Assembly (NCBI RefSeq): GCF_003119115.1
Contig: NZ_CP022364.1
Coordinates: forward strand, 1,140,501 to 1,204,500
DNA length: 64,000 bases
Direction of reading: 5' to 3'
DNA from: Azospirillum sp. TSH58
GTDB lineage: Bacteria; Pseudomonadota; Alphaproteobacteria; Azospirillales; Azospirillaceae
Of this stretch, positions 1 through 8,609 are shown in pieces. The number at the start of each line of letters is the position of its first letter. Position 1 is the first letter of the stretch. A program made the position numbers and the translations under genes. A model generated the notes under the pieces. It searched no databases. It was given only the letters and a program-made list of their open reading frames with translations, and was not told where the DNA came from.

Positions 1-1148
1 CCCTGACCACCGCCGCCGACCGGCGGGAGGCGCTGCTGGGCTTCGTCTACAGCCCCTTCCGCGCACACGACCTGATGCGCAGCATCATGAGCCAGGGCGC
101 GTCCCAACTGCTGGACATCCGCGTCCATGACGGGACGGAGGCCACGCCGGACTCGCTGATGTTCGACTCCGCGGTCGCCCGGGACGCCGCTTTTCAGGAG
201 GTTCTCCACGTCGAGGTGTTCGGGCGCCCCTGGACGCTGGTCCTGTCCGGCACCCACGCCTTCGAGGAGAGCGTGGCCAGCGCCACGCCGCGGGCGGTGC
301 TGTTCGCCGGTCTGATCATCACCCTGCTTCTGGTCGCCACCGTCAATTCCGTGCTGCAGGACCGCGACCGCATGGAGGAACTGCGCCGCAGCTACGACGC
401 GCTGGCGCGGGCGCGCGCGGAGGCGGAGCAGGCCAACGCCGCCAAGTCGCGCTTCCTCGCCGCCGCCAGTCACGACCTGCGCCAGCCGCTCCAGACGCTG
501 GGCATCTATCTGCACATGATCGGCGAACAGGCGGACAGCCCCCGGCTGCGCAAGCTGGTGGATGCTGCCCGCGACGGCTTCGAGGCGACCCAGCGCCTGC
601 TGAACTCGCTGATGGACATCGCCACGCTGGAAACCGGCGTGATCAGCCCGCAGCTGTCCGAACTGGACCTGCCCGTCTTTCTGGAGCGCATCTGCGAGGA
701 AGGCCGGCTGGAGGCCGCCGGCAAGGGTTTGGGCTTCCGCGTCACCTGCGGCGGCGCCCGGGTGACGACCGACCCGGCGATGCTGGAGCGGATCGTCCGC
801 AACCTGCTGAGCAACGCGCTGAAATACACCCACAGCGGCACCATCCGGGTGACCTGCCGGCAGGCGCGCGGCTTCACCGCCATCAAGGTGCAGGACACCG
901 GCCCCGGCATCCCGCAGGATCGGCTGCATCTGATCTTCGAGGACTTCTATCAGATCGGCAATCCCGAGCGCGACCGGCGCAAGGGCCTCGGCCTCGGCCT
1001 CGCCACCGTGGCACGGCTCAGCCGGCTGCTCGGCTACCGGGTGCGGGTGCTGTCGCGCCCGGGACGCGGCGCCATCTTCCTGGTCGAGATCCCCGACGAG
1101 ACGACCAGCCCCCGTCAGGCCACCGAGACGGCGACCTCGGAGGCGTGA
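1..1148 (+). CDS. CHASE-domain sensor histidine kinase (5' end missing)
   Basis: The open frame runs in from base 3 with no start in the window, so the N-terminus is lost. The visible N-terminal part (LTTAADRREALLGFVYSPFR...) looks like the end of a periplasmic CHASE domain. One membrane helix follows (AVLFAGLIITLLLVATV), then a short coiled coil, the HisKA H-box (AAASHDLRQPLQTL, His as phosphoacceptor) and an ATPase domain with N-box (RNLLSNALKYT), G1 (DTGPGIP) and G2 (GLGLGLA) motifs. There is no receiver domain. It should be an inner-membrane kinase that senses an extracytoplasmic small molecule; ligand and partner regulator are not visible. Family assignment is firm; the CHASE call rests on a partial domain. 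Confidence 0.9.
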   Translation, partial: LTTAADRREALLGFVYSPFRAHDLMRSIMSQGASQLLDIRVHDGTEATPDSLMFDSAVARDAAFQEVLHVEVFGRPWTLVLSGTHAFEESVASATPRAVLFAGLIITLLLVATVNSVLQDRDRMEELRRSYDALARARAEAEQANAAKSRFLAAASHDLRQPLQTLGIYLHMIGEQADSPRLRKLVDAARDGFEATQRLLNSLMDIATLETGVISPQLSELDLPVFLERICEEGRLEAAGKGLGFRVTCGGARVTTDPAMLERIVRNLLSNALKYTHSGTIRVTCRQARGFTAIKVQDTGPGIPQDRLHLIFEDFYQIGNPERDRRKGLGLGLATVARLSRLLGYRVRVLSRPGRGAIFLVEIPDETTSPRQATETATSEA

Positions 1149-1163
1149 CGCCCTCCGGCCCTT

Positions 1164-1251
1164 TTTGGCAATCGCCGACGCCGCGGACCTCCGGCTCCGC
1201 CGGGATGGCCCGCGGCGGAACCGGCGCCTCGCCGAGTCGGCGATTGCCAAA
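1164..1251. repeat. long two-tier inverted repeat, possible bidirectional terminator
   Basis: The outer arms are a perfect 16-base inverted repeat (1164-1179 and 1236-1251, TTTGGCAATCGCCGAC and its complement). Inside sits a second stem of about 12 bases with one mismatch (CCGGCTCCGCCG / CGGCGGAACCGG). It lies between two convergent genes, so it may end transcription from both sides. The size and two-tier arms also fit a dispersed palindromic intergenic element. Confidence 0.6.
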
Positions 1252-1261
1252 TCCGTATGGA

Positions 1262-1726
1262 TCACGCCGTCGCCGGCCGGGTCGCCCGCGCGCGCATCAG
1301 CATCCACACCGCCGACACGCCGACCAGCTTCGACGCGAGGCTGGCCGCCCAGACGGCCGGGTCCCAGATGCCGAGCATGCCGAAGAACAGCGCCGTGTCC
1401 ACCGGCACCGACAGGGCGGCGCTGATCCACAGCCGGTCGCGCAGCGGGCGGCGGGTGACGGTGAAGACGCCCCAGTCGATCAGCTCCGACACCGCGAAGG
1501 CGGTGACGCTGGCCGTCGCGACGAAGGGGTCGGCCAGCAGGAAGGACAGCACCGTGGCGGCCAGCATGGCGGCGAGCGACCAGTGGCCGTAGCGGACCTG
1601 GACCATGTCGCGCAGGATGAAGATCAACCCGGCCCAGCAGGACCACACGAGGTCCAGATGCGGCGCGAGGCTGAAGGCGTAGTTGATGGCGAGTACGCTG
1701 CCAATGTAGGCGGCGAGCCAGAGCAT
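1262..1726 (-). CDS. VUT-family (YhhQ-like) transporter, probable queuosine-precursor or related vitamin transporter
   Basis: A 154-residue, mostly hydrophobic protein with about five membrane helices (LWLAAYIGSVLAINY, LVWSCWAGLIFILRDMVQ, LAAMLAATVLSFLLA and others). The RDMVQ and ASVTAFAVSELIDWGVF segments fit the VUT/YhhQ family, whose studied members import queuine precursors. The start is the ATG at 1726, preceded by GGAGG at an 8-base spacing; the frame is open further upstream but without a comparable ribosome site. It is shorter than E. coli YhhQ (about 220 residues), as many alphaproteobacterial versions are. The substrate is inferred from the family only. Confidence 0.75.
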   Translation of the reverse strand: MLWLAAYIGSVLAINYAFSLAPHLDLVWSCWAGLIFILRDMVQVRYGHWSLAAMLAATVLSFLLADPFVATASVTAFAVSELIDWGVFTVTRRPLRDRLWISAALSVPVDTALFFGMLGIWDPAVWAASLASKLVGVSAVWMLMRARATRPATA

Positions 1727-1999
1727 GACGGAATCCTCCAAAGGCCACCCGCGGAAATACGGGCGCGAACGACGGCGCCACCCGCGTGAATGCGAGCGCT
1801 CCGCAGCGGTCTTGTAGCAGGTTCGGCCCATCGGCGTGAACCCTCGGCGCACGCCGCTCCAGAGGGAGCGCAACGGGCGGGAACGGCTTACCCCCACCTC
1901 GGTTCCCCGAATGCGCCGCCGCCTCTAGCGCATCCGGACGATGCCCTGGCGCGTTCGTTCGGGGAGGCGAAACGAAAGAGACCCCGAAAGGCGTGGGCG

Positions 2000-3223
2000 A
2001 TGGCGGCGGCGGGCGTATCAATTGGAATGGGCGGCACACGGGATCATTCGCTGGACGCGGCGCGCAGCCTGCTGATGATCCTCGGCGTGCCCTACCACGC
2101 GGCGCTGATCTACACGCCCGGCTACGACTGGGTGATGAACTCCCCCGACGGGATCGCCTGGATCGGGCTGTTCGCGGACTTCATCCACAGCTTCCGCATG
2201 CCCGCCTTCTTCCTGATCTCCGGCCTGCTGATCACCCACAGCCTGCGCCGCCACGGGCCGCGGGCGACCCTGACCTCGCGCGCCTCGCGGCTGCTGGTGC
2301 CGCTCGTCGCCATGGCGGCGACGCTGAACGTCGCCCAGCTGTGGATGGAAAGCCGCGCGATCGACCCCGGCCTGACCGCGGGCGAGTTCTTCACCCAGAC
2401 CATTCCCGCGGCCTTCTGGAGCGGCGGGCTCGTCTATCACCTGTGGTTCCTGGTCGAGCTGTTCATCAGCGTGCTGGCGCTCTGCCTCACCTACCCGCTG
2501 CTGGTCGCGCTGCACCGGCGGATGGCCGAGCGCGCGCCGGGGCTGGCCCGCTGGCTGGCCGATCCGCCGGACTGGCTGCCGCCGCTCCTGCTCAGCCTCG
2601 TCATGATGGGGGTGCTGGGCTTCGACAACATCTCCGACCTGCTGGTGACGCCGCTGGCGCCGACCAACTCCACCGCGGTGAGCATCGTCGTCTCGGCGGG
2701 CTTCTTCGCGGTCGGGGTGCTGATCGCCCATTGGCCGGGCGGGGCCGCGCGCTACGCCAAGGCGAGCTGGGGGGTGGCGCTGACCTATCTGGCCTGCTTC
2801 GCCATCCACATCGGCATGGTGGGTGTCGAGAAGCCCATGCCGGTCCGCTTCCTCGACGAGGCGCTGCGCGCCGTCGCCGCCTGGTCGGCCTTCCGCTTCG
2901 TCCTCGGCCTGACGCAGTCCTTCTTCTCGGCGGAGAGCCGCCGGGTGCGGGCGCTGTCGCAGGCCTCCTACACGATCTACCTGCTGCACCATCTGGTGGT
3001 CATGGCCCTGGGCTTCGCCCTGCTGGCGGTCACCGCCCCGCCCCTGCTGGAGTTCGCCGCGATCACCGCGGTGGGTCTGTTCGTGCCGCTGGCGGTCCAT
3101 CATGGGCTGGTCCGCCGCTCGCCGACGCTGCGCTTCCTGATGAACGGCGTTCCGCCGGGCGAGGCGAAGAAGCGGAGCAACCCGGCGCGCGGCCGCGAGG
3201 CCATGGCGCGCCGGACCGGCTGA
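2000..3223 (+). CDS. acyltransferase-3 family membrane protein (OpgC/MdoC-like)
   Basis: About 407 residues with roughly ten membrane helices. The N-terminus (RDHSLDAARSLLMILGVPYHAALIY, read in pieces) carries the His in the first helix typical of acyltransferase-3 enzymes, and the FRMPAFFLISGLL motif follows. Such proteins O-acylate periplasmic or surface glycans; the MILGVPYHA pattern recalls OpgC, which succinylates osmoregulated glucans. ATG 2000 was chosen; an in-frame ATG at 1790 would add a 70-residue Pro/Arg-rich stretch unlike the family, and ATG 2027 is also possible. The acyl donor and target glycan cannot be told from the sequence. Confidence 0.8.
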   Translation: MAAAGVSIGMGGTRDHSLDAARSLLMILGVPYHAALIYTPGYDWVMNSPDGIAWIGLFADFIHSFRMPAFFLISGLLITHSLRRHGPRATLTSRASRLLVPLVAMAATLNVAQLWMESRAIDPGLTAGEFFTQTIPAAFWSGGLVYHLWFLVELFISVLALCLTYPLLVALHRRMAERAPGLARWLADPPDWLPPLLLSLVMMGVLGFDNISDLLVTPLAPTNSTAVSIVVSAGFFAVGVLIAHWPGGAARYAKASWGVALTYLACFAIHIGMVGVEKPMPVRFLDEALRAVAAWSAFRFVLGLTQSFFSAESRRVRALSQASYTIYLLHHLVVMALGFALLAVTAPPLLEFAAITAVGLFVPLAVHHGLVRRSPTLRFLMNGVPPGEAKKRSNPARGREAMARRTG

Positions 3224-3381
3224 GCACAGGCGACGTCAAGCCTTCTTAGACGATGGTCGCATGCCCGCACCCCCGCGCCGGCTTTGCCCGGCGGGCGGCG
3301 CTGAAGTAACCTATAGGTCATCCGCCCACGTTCCCCGGCCGGCCTTCCGGCACCGGGTGGCGGCTTGGGGTGTTGGATGCC

Positions 3382-4680
3382 ATGCCGATGCTTTTCGGGA
3401 CCCGCATTGTGACCAGCCATCCGGCCTCGGACGCTCTCCTCTCCGATGCTCCGCCCAGCGCCTCCATGCCCAGTCCTCTGGCGCCCAGTCCTCTGGCGCC
3501 CGGCTCTTCGGCGCCCAGCCCGTCCCTGCCGCGGGCCGTCTCGATGGCGGAGGACGCTGGCACCGCCGCGCGGGACCTCTTCGAGGGGCTGTGCGGGCGG
3601 AATCCCGCCGCCGCCGCGGAGCTGGAGATGGTGCTGGTCTTCTGCTCCGCACATTACGACCGGGTGGAACTGGCGGCGGCCCTGGCCGAGCTGTTCGGGC
3701 CGGTGCCGGTGGTCGGCTGCACCACGGCGGGAGAGATCACGCCCTTCGGCTACGCCGCCGGATCGCTGGTCGGGATCGGCTTTCCGCGCGACGACTTCAC
3801 CATCGCCACCCAACGCATCGACGACCTCGACCGCTTCTCCATCGCCGAGGCGCCTCGCGTCCTGCGCAGCCTGATGGAGCAGCGCGACGTCGCCCTGGCC
3901 GCCCGCGCCGACGCCTTCCCCGACCATGGCAGCTTCGCTTTCCTGATGATCGACGGCATGTCGCGGGCGGAGGAGATGGTGGTCAGCGCGCTGCACAGCG
4001 TGCTGATGGACATCCCGCTGTTCGGCGGCTCCGCCGGGGACGAGCTGCGCTTCGAGCGCACCTTCGTCCTGCACGAGGGGCGGTTCCACACCAACGCCGC
4101 CGTGCTGATGCTGGTCACCACGGCGCGCCGCTTCGTGGTCTTCCGGACCGAGCATTTCGTGGCGTCCGACGCCAAGATGGTGGTGACCGGCGCCGACCCG
4201 CAGCGCCGCATCGTCACCGAGATCAACGCGGAACCGGCGGGCCGCGAGTACGCCCGCATGGTCGGGCTGGAGGGGGAGCCGCTGACGCCCCTGATCTTCG
4301 CGGCCTATCCCGTCGTCGTGCGGGTGGGGGGCGAGTACCATGTCCGCTCCATCCAGAAGGTCAACGACGACGAGAGCCTGACCTTCTACTGCGCCATCGA
4401 CGAGGGGATCGTGCTGACCGTCGCCCGCGGCGTCGACCCGGTGGAGAACCTCGAGGAGATGATGCGCAAGCTGGCGGCGGAGGTCGGCGGGCCGCCGGAC
4501 CTCGTGCTCGGCTGCGACTGCATCCTGCGCCGGCTGGAGCTGGAGCAGCGGCAGCTCAAGCACGTCATGTCGGCGGCGCTGGCCCGGCACAACGTCATCG
4601 GCTTCTGCGCCTACGGCGAGCAGTACAACGCCATGCACGTCAACCAGACCTTCACCGGTGTCGCGATAGGTGCGCGATGA
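3382..4680 (+). CDS. FIST domain protein, NosP-like
   Basis: A soluble protein of about 432 residues. The FIST_N pattern is clear (VLVFCSAHYDR...FGPVPVVGCTTAGEI), and a FIST_C domain ends near LGCDCILRRLELEQRQLKHV. The last codons overlap the next kinase gene in an ATGA junction, so the two are translated together. In Pseudomonas and relatives, FIST proteins of the NosP type bind haem, sense nitric oxide and inhibit a co-encoded NahK kinase; the same arrangement here supports that role by analogy. The start is unsure: GTG 3370, ATG 3382 and ATG 3388 are all in frame. The N-terminus holds a short S-P-L-A-P repeat ahead of the domain. Confidence 0.82.
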   Translation: MPMLFGTRIVTSHPASDALLSDAPPSASMPSPLAPSPLAPGSSAPSPSLPRAVSMAEDAGTAARDLFEGLCGRNPAAAAELEMVLVFCSAHYDRVELAAALAELFGPVPVVGCTTAGEITPFGYAAGSLVGIGFPRDDFTIATQRIDDLDRFSIAEAPRVLRSLMEQRDVALAARADAFPDHGSFAFLMIDGMSRAEEMVVSALHSVLMDIPLFGGSAGDELRFERTFVLHEGRFHTNAAVLMLVTTARRFVVFRTEHFVASDAKMVVTGADPQRRIVTEINAEPAGREYARMVGLEGEPLTPLIFAAYPVVVRVGGEYHVRSIQKVNDDESLTFYCAIDEGIVLTVARGVDPVENLEEMMRKLAAEVGGPPDLVLGCDCILRRLELEQRQLKHVMSAALARHNVIGFCAYGEQYNAMHVNQTFTGVAIGAR

Positions 4681-7415
4681 CGCTCATCTTCGACTGGCGG
4701 GAACCGTCCCGCCCACCCGCGGACCCGCCACCGGCCAGCCTCCCGGCCCCCCTTCCGGCCGCCGACGAGGGCAAGCGGATGGAGGCGCTGGAGCGCGAGA
4801 ACGCCAAGCTCCGCCGCATCAACCAGGTGCTGATGGACCGGGTGGAGCGGTCGATGGACGTGCAGGGGGGCGCCTTCTCCCTGTTCCAGACCGCCATCGT
4901 CCTGGAGCAGAAGGTGCGCGAGCGCACGCTGGAGCTGGAGCGCGCCCTGCGCGAGCTGGAGGACAGCCACCGCGCCCTGGCCCGCGCCAAGGAATTGGCC
5001 GACACCATGCGCAGCCGCCTGTCGGAGGCCATCGAGTCGGTCAACGAGGGCTTCGCCATCTTCGACGCCGACGACCGGCTGGTCCTGTGCAACAGCAAGT
5101 ATCTGGCCCTATGGCCGGAGATCCGCGACCGCATCCTGCCGGGCATCCGCTTCCAGGAGATCGCCGAGCTGGCGGCCTCCTCGCGCACCATCGCCGACGC
5201 CTACCCGCGGCCCGACCGCTGGCTGTCGGAACGGCTGGCCCAGCACCGGGCGCTGAAGGGTCCCTACGTCTACCGGCTGGCCGACGGGCGCTGGGTCCAG
5301 GTCAACGAGCGGCGGACCCGCGACGGCGGGGTGGTCGGCGTCTACACCGACATCACCGACATCAAGGAGCATGAGACCCGCCGCCGCGAGCGCGAGCTGG
5401 CCGAGAAGTCGGCGCTCCTCCAGGCGACGCTGGACAACATCGCCCAGGGGGTCGGGGTGTACGACCGCGACCAGCGGCTGGTCGCCTGGAACGAGCGCTT
5501 CACCGGCCTGCTGCGCCTGCCCGCCAAGGTGGCGGAGCGCGGGGCGGGCTTCGCCGACTTCGTGCTGCACCACGCCGCGCTCGGCGACCGCGGCCTGTCG
5601 CTGAGCGCCCTGATGATGCCGAGCTGCCTCGTCGAGCAGCCCTGGCTGGACGGCACGGTGCTGGAGATCAGCCGCAACCCCATGCCGGGCGGCGGCTTCG
5701 TCCTGACCTTCACCGACATCACCGAGCGCAAGCGGGCCGAGCAGGCGCTGCGCGACAGCGAGGAGCGCATCCGGCTGGTCACCGACGCGGTGCCGGCGCT
5801 GATCGCCTATGTCGACGCCGAGCAGCGCTTCCGCTTCGTCAACAAGGCCTACGAGGGCTGGTTCAACCGCAAGCGCGAGGAGATCGAGGGCCAGCCCATG
5901 TGGGCGGCGCTGGGCGACCTCTATTACGAGGTGCGGCGCTCCTACGTGCTGCGGGCGCTGGCCGGCGAGGAGGTGACCTTCGACCTGGAGCTGCCCGGCG
6001 AGAACGGGTCGCCGCGCTACGCCGTCGCCACCTACATTCCGCATTTCGGCGAGCGGCGCGGCGGCGGCAAGCCGGAGGTGCTGGGCTATTTCGGTCTGAT
6101 CCACGACATCACCGAGCGGCGCATGGCGGCGGAGGCCCTGGCCGACGCCAAGGACAGCCTGGAGCGCCGCGTCGTCGAGCGCACCGCCGAGCTGACCCGC
6201 CTCAACGGCCAGCTCCAGCAGGAGATCGCCGAGCGCATCGCGGCGGAGGAGGCCCTGCGGCTGGCCAAGGCGGAGGCGGAGCAGGCCAACCTGTCCAAGA
6301 CGCGCTTCCTGGCGGCGGCCAGCCACGACCTGCTGCAACCGCTGAACGCGGCGCGGCTGTTCGTCTCGGCGCTGGGCGACCTGGAGCAGCCGGAGCCCAA
6401 CCGCGGGCTGGTCGACAACATCGACGTCGCCCTGGCCTCGGTCGAGGACCTGCTGTCGGCGCTGCTGGACATCTCCAAGCTGGACGCCGGGGCGGTGCGG
6501 CCGGAAATCGCCGATTTCCCGATCAAGAGCCTGTTCGGCGCGCTGGCCACCGAATACGCGGCGGTGGCGAAGGAGCGCGGGCTGGACCTCTGCGTCGTTC
6601 CCAGCCACGCCGTGGTGCGCAGCGACATCCGGCTGCTGCGCCGCATCCTGCAGAACTTCCTGTCCAACGCCCTGCGCTACACCCAAGCGAAAAGGGGTGC
6701 GAAAGGCGGCGCGCAGGACGGGGCCGGGCGCGTGCTGGTCGGCTGCCGGCGGACCTCCGAGGGCTTGCGGATCGAGGTGTGGGACACCGGCCCCGGCGTG
6801 CCCGCCGACAAGCTGGGCGAAATCTTCCAGGAGTTCCGCCGCCTCGACACCCCCTGCGCCAACGAGCGGGTGCGCGGCATGGGCCTCGGCCTCGCCATCG
6901 TGGAGCGGGTGGCGCGGATGCTCGACCATCCGATCACCGTGCGCTCGCAGCCGGGGCGGGGATCGGTCTTCGCGGTGACGGTGCCCTTCGGGCGCTACGC
7001 CCGCCCGGTGCGCGCGCTGGAGGCGCCGGTGCAGACCGCCTCGAACCGGCTGGCCGGCACACGGGTTTTGGTGATCGACAACGAACCGGCGGTGCTGGCC
7101 GGGATGCGCGCCCTGCTGGAGGGCTGGGGGTGCAGCGTCGCCACGGCGGCGTCGGGCGACGAGGCGCTGGCCGGGCTGGGGGCGGTGGCGCCGGACGTGC
7201 TGTTCGCCGATTACCACCTGGACGATGGCGTGATCGGCTTCACCGAGATCGCGCGGGTGCGCGAGCGCTGCGGGGCGGACCTGCCGTCGGTCCTGATCAC
7301 CGCCAACCGCACCGCCGAAGTGGTGGAGGAGGCGCAGGCCAGGGGCTGCCACGTGCTGAACAAGCCGGTGCGGCCGGCGCAGCTTCGCGCGGTGATGACG
7401 GGGCTTCTTGGATAA
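4677..7415 (+). CDS. PAS-PAS-PAS hybrid histidine kinase with receiver, NahK-like
   Basis: 912 residues, no membrane segment. Order: Pro-rich start, coiled coil (about 35-110), PAS1 (about 114-225), PAS2 (about 243-350), PAS3 (about 360-480), coiled coil, HisKA with H-box ASHDLLQPLNAARLF (His near 549), ATPase domain (G1 DTGPGVP, G2 GMGLGLA), and a C-terminal receiver with phosphoacceptor Asp near 845 (LFADYHLDDG). The layout is that of NahK/ErcS' type kinases, and the gene overlaps the FIST gene by ATGA. A cytosolic nitric oxide or redox signalling role through a separate Hpt protein is likely. No Hpt gene is present nearby. Confidence 0.88.
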   Translation: MTLIFDWREPSRPPADPPPASLPAPLPAADEGKRMEALERENAKLRRINQVLMDRVERSMDVQGGAFSLFQTAIVLEQKVRERTLELERALRELEDSHRALARAKELADTMRSRLSEAIESVNEGFAIFDADDRLVLCNSKYLALWPEIRDRILPGIRFQEIAELAASSRTIADAYPRPDRWLSERLAQHRALKGPYVYRLADGRWVQVNERRTRDGGVVGVYTDITDIKEHETRRRERELAEKSALLQATLDNIAQGVGVYDRDQRLVAWNERFTGLLRLPAKVAERGAGFADFVLHHAALGDRGLSLSALMMPSCLVEQPWLDGTVLEISRNPMPGGGFVLTFTDITERKRAEQALRDSEERIRLVTDAVPALIAYVDAEQRFRFVNKAYEGWFNRKREEIEGQPMWAALGDLYYEVRRSYVLRALAGEEVTFDLELPGENGSPRYAVATYIPHFGERRGGGKPEVLGYFGLIHDITERRMAAEALADAKDSLERRVVERTAELTRLNGQLQQEIAERIAAEEALRLAKAEAEQANLSKTRFLAAASHDLLQPLNAARLFVSALGDLEQPEPNRGLVDNIDVALASVEDLLSALLDISKLDAGAVRPEIADFPIKSLFGALATEYAAVAKERGLDLCVVPSHAVVRSDIRLLRRILQNFLSNALRYTQAKRGAKGGAQDGAGRVLVGCRRTSEGLRIEVWDTGPGVPADKLGEIFQEFRRLDTPCANERVRGMGLGLAIVERVARMLDHPITVRSQPGRGSVFAVTVPFGRYARPVRALEAPVQTASNRLAGTRVLVIDNEPAVLAGMRALLEGWGCSVATAASGDEALAGLGAVAPDVLFADYHLDDGVIGFTEIARVRERCGADLPSVLITANRTAEVVEEAQARGCHVLNKPVRPAQLRAVMTGLLG

Positions 7416-7443
7416 GGGGGAAACGGGTGGCCGCGGCGGGCCT

Positions 7444-7488
7444 CCACCCCGGCCCCTCCCGGGAAGCGGGAGCGAAGGGCCGGGGTGG
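7444..7488. terminator. stem-loop terminator between convergent genes
   Basis: A 12-base perfect stem (CCACCCCGGCCC / GGGCCGGGGTGG) with an inner CTCCCG/CGGGAG pairing. It lies just after the hybrid kinase stop and before the 3' end of the minus-strand gene. No strong T-run. Confidence 0.6.
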
Positions 7489-7503
7489 GGAAAGACCGGC
7501 GCG

Positions 7504-7740
7504 TCAGCGCGTCAGGCGGATGATCGTCACCATCATGCCGACCGCGTACAGTTCGGCCAGGGGAACGATCCAGGACGGGTGGAAAATGATCGACAGCGGC
7601 ATGATCAGCAGAAGGATCAGCGCCGGGAACACGAAGTAAGGCGAATTGCAGTAAGCCGGCAGGCCATGCACCCGGCCCGAGACATCGCGGGACTCTTCGC
7701 CAATCAAACGATCCGCATCACCAACAGTTTGGTCCACCAT
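7504..7740 (-). CDS. small membrane protein of unknown function
   Basis: 78 residues: a polar N-terminal 30 residues followed by two hydrophobic stretches (VFPALILLLIMPLSIIF and WIVPLAELYAVGMMVTII). No family was recognised. The ribosome site is weak (GTGCTAGAGA before the ATG). The gene stands alone between a convergent kinase gene and a co-directional Ntn-hydrolase gene. It is kept because the hydrophobic pattern is well formed and no other frame in the stretch looks better; it could still be a chance frame. Confidence 0.5.
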   Translation of the reverse strand: MVDQTVGDADRLIGEESRDVSGRVHGLPAYCNSPYFVFPALILLLIMPLSIIFHPSWIVPLAELYAVGMMVTIIRLTR

Positions 7741-7897
7741 TCTCTAGCACCCACTGTATTTATGGTCTTTTTCTTCTCCATCACTGGGGGACGGAGCGCC
7801 GTCCCTATAGCACAGTTTGCCGCGATGCAGGCACGACTTCGCGCCGTCTTGCCGGATGGCGAAAACGGCGCGGGAAGTCCTGATTTTTATTATGGCC

Positions 7898-8467
7898 TTA
7901 CGCCGCTTCGGTCAGCGCCAGATGCGGACGGCGGACCATCGACTGGATGGTGAAGGGGGCGCGCACGCCGCCGCTGAACAGCTCGGCGCATTCCAGCGCC
8001 TTCAGCACCCGCTCCTCCGCCGGCAGCCCGGCCGTGGAGGCGAGCGAACCCAGCGCGTAGTCGGACCCGCAGCCGATGGCGTGATAGCCGCGCACCGCCT
8101 CGCCCACCTGATAGTCGGACTGGATGGAGAAGAGACGCCCCTCATAGCCCACCATGAAGGTGCCGCCGGTCTCCACGTCGTTGGAGCGGTGGGCGTAGCC
8201 GCCGTCCTTCAGGCACCCGCGCACGGCGTCCACGAAATCGACGACCATGTAGCGGAAGACGTCGGCCTCGGGGTCGCGGTGCGGCGGCTCCAGCCGGTAA
8301 TGCAGAAGCTGGCCCATGCGGAAGCTGCTGGTGAAGCCGATCAGCATGTCGGCGTTGCGGAACACCTTGGTGTCCGCGCGCACGGTGATGTCCAGGCCGT
8401 TCACGCCCGCGCTGTCACCGCCCATCCACACACGATCGCCGTCCACCAAGCCAACAATGCAGGTCAT
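7898..8467 (-). CDS. Ntn-hydrolase / proteasome-beta-like protein
   Basis: 189 residues starting Met-Thr-Cys-Ile-Val-Gly. Removal of Met would expose Thr2, the N-terminal nucleophile expected in proteasome/HslV-like hydrolases. The DGDRVWMGGDSAGVNG stretch matches the second strand region of the fold, and a later GGTFMVGYEGRLF block fits too. Similar single-gene versions occur in bacteria and phages and are usually annotated only as Ntn hydrolase. No HslU-type ATPase lies nearby, so it is unlikely to be classical HslV. Substrate unknown; it could be a peptidase or a small-molecule amidase. Confidence 0.72.
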   Translation of the reverse strand: MTCIVGLVDGDRVWMGGDSAGVNGLDITVRADTKVFRNADMLIGFTSSFRMGQLLHYRLEPPHRDPEADVFRYMVVDFVDAVRGCLKDGGYAHRSNDVETGGTFMVGYEGRLFSIQSDYQVGEAVRGYHAIGCGSDYALGSLASTAGLPAEERVLKALECAELFSGGVRAPFTIQSMVRRPHLALTEAA

Positions 8468-8550
8468 CGCCGTCCTCGTCCCTGAATAAATTTCGCCCGA
8501 AAGCAGGGACAGGGTGGGCTTTTATGGTTAACGAATTGTTGCGCGGCGGC

Positions 8551-8581
8551 GGTGCCGAAGGGGGTATTCCGCTTCGGCACC
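8551..8581 (-). terminator. stem-loop downstream of elbB
   Basis: Perfect 10-base stem GGTGCCGAAG / CTTCGGCACC with an 11-base loop, placed 28 bases after the elbB stop. No T-run. Confidence 0.6.
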
Positions 8582-8609
8582 CGCCCCTTGGCGCAAGCGC
8601 AACAAGAGC

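Noticed and set aside
1727..1999. preQ1 riboswitch ahead of the VUT-family transporter
   Set aside because: No preQ1 aptamer pattern could be recognised by eye.
3261..4676. Long N-terminal extension in frame with the hybrid kinase
   Set aside because: It overlaps the FIST gene in another frame and is Arg/Gly-rich noise; the ATGA overlap marks the kinase start.
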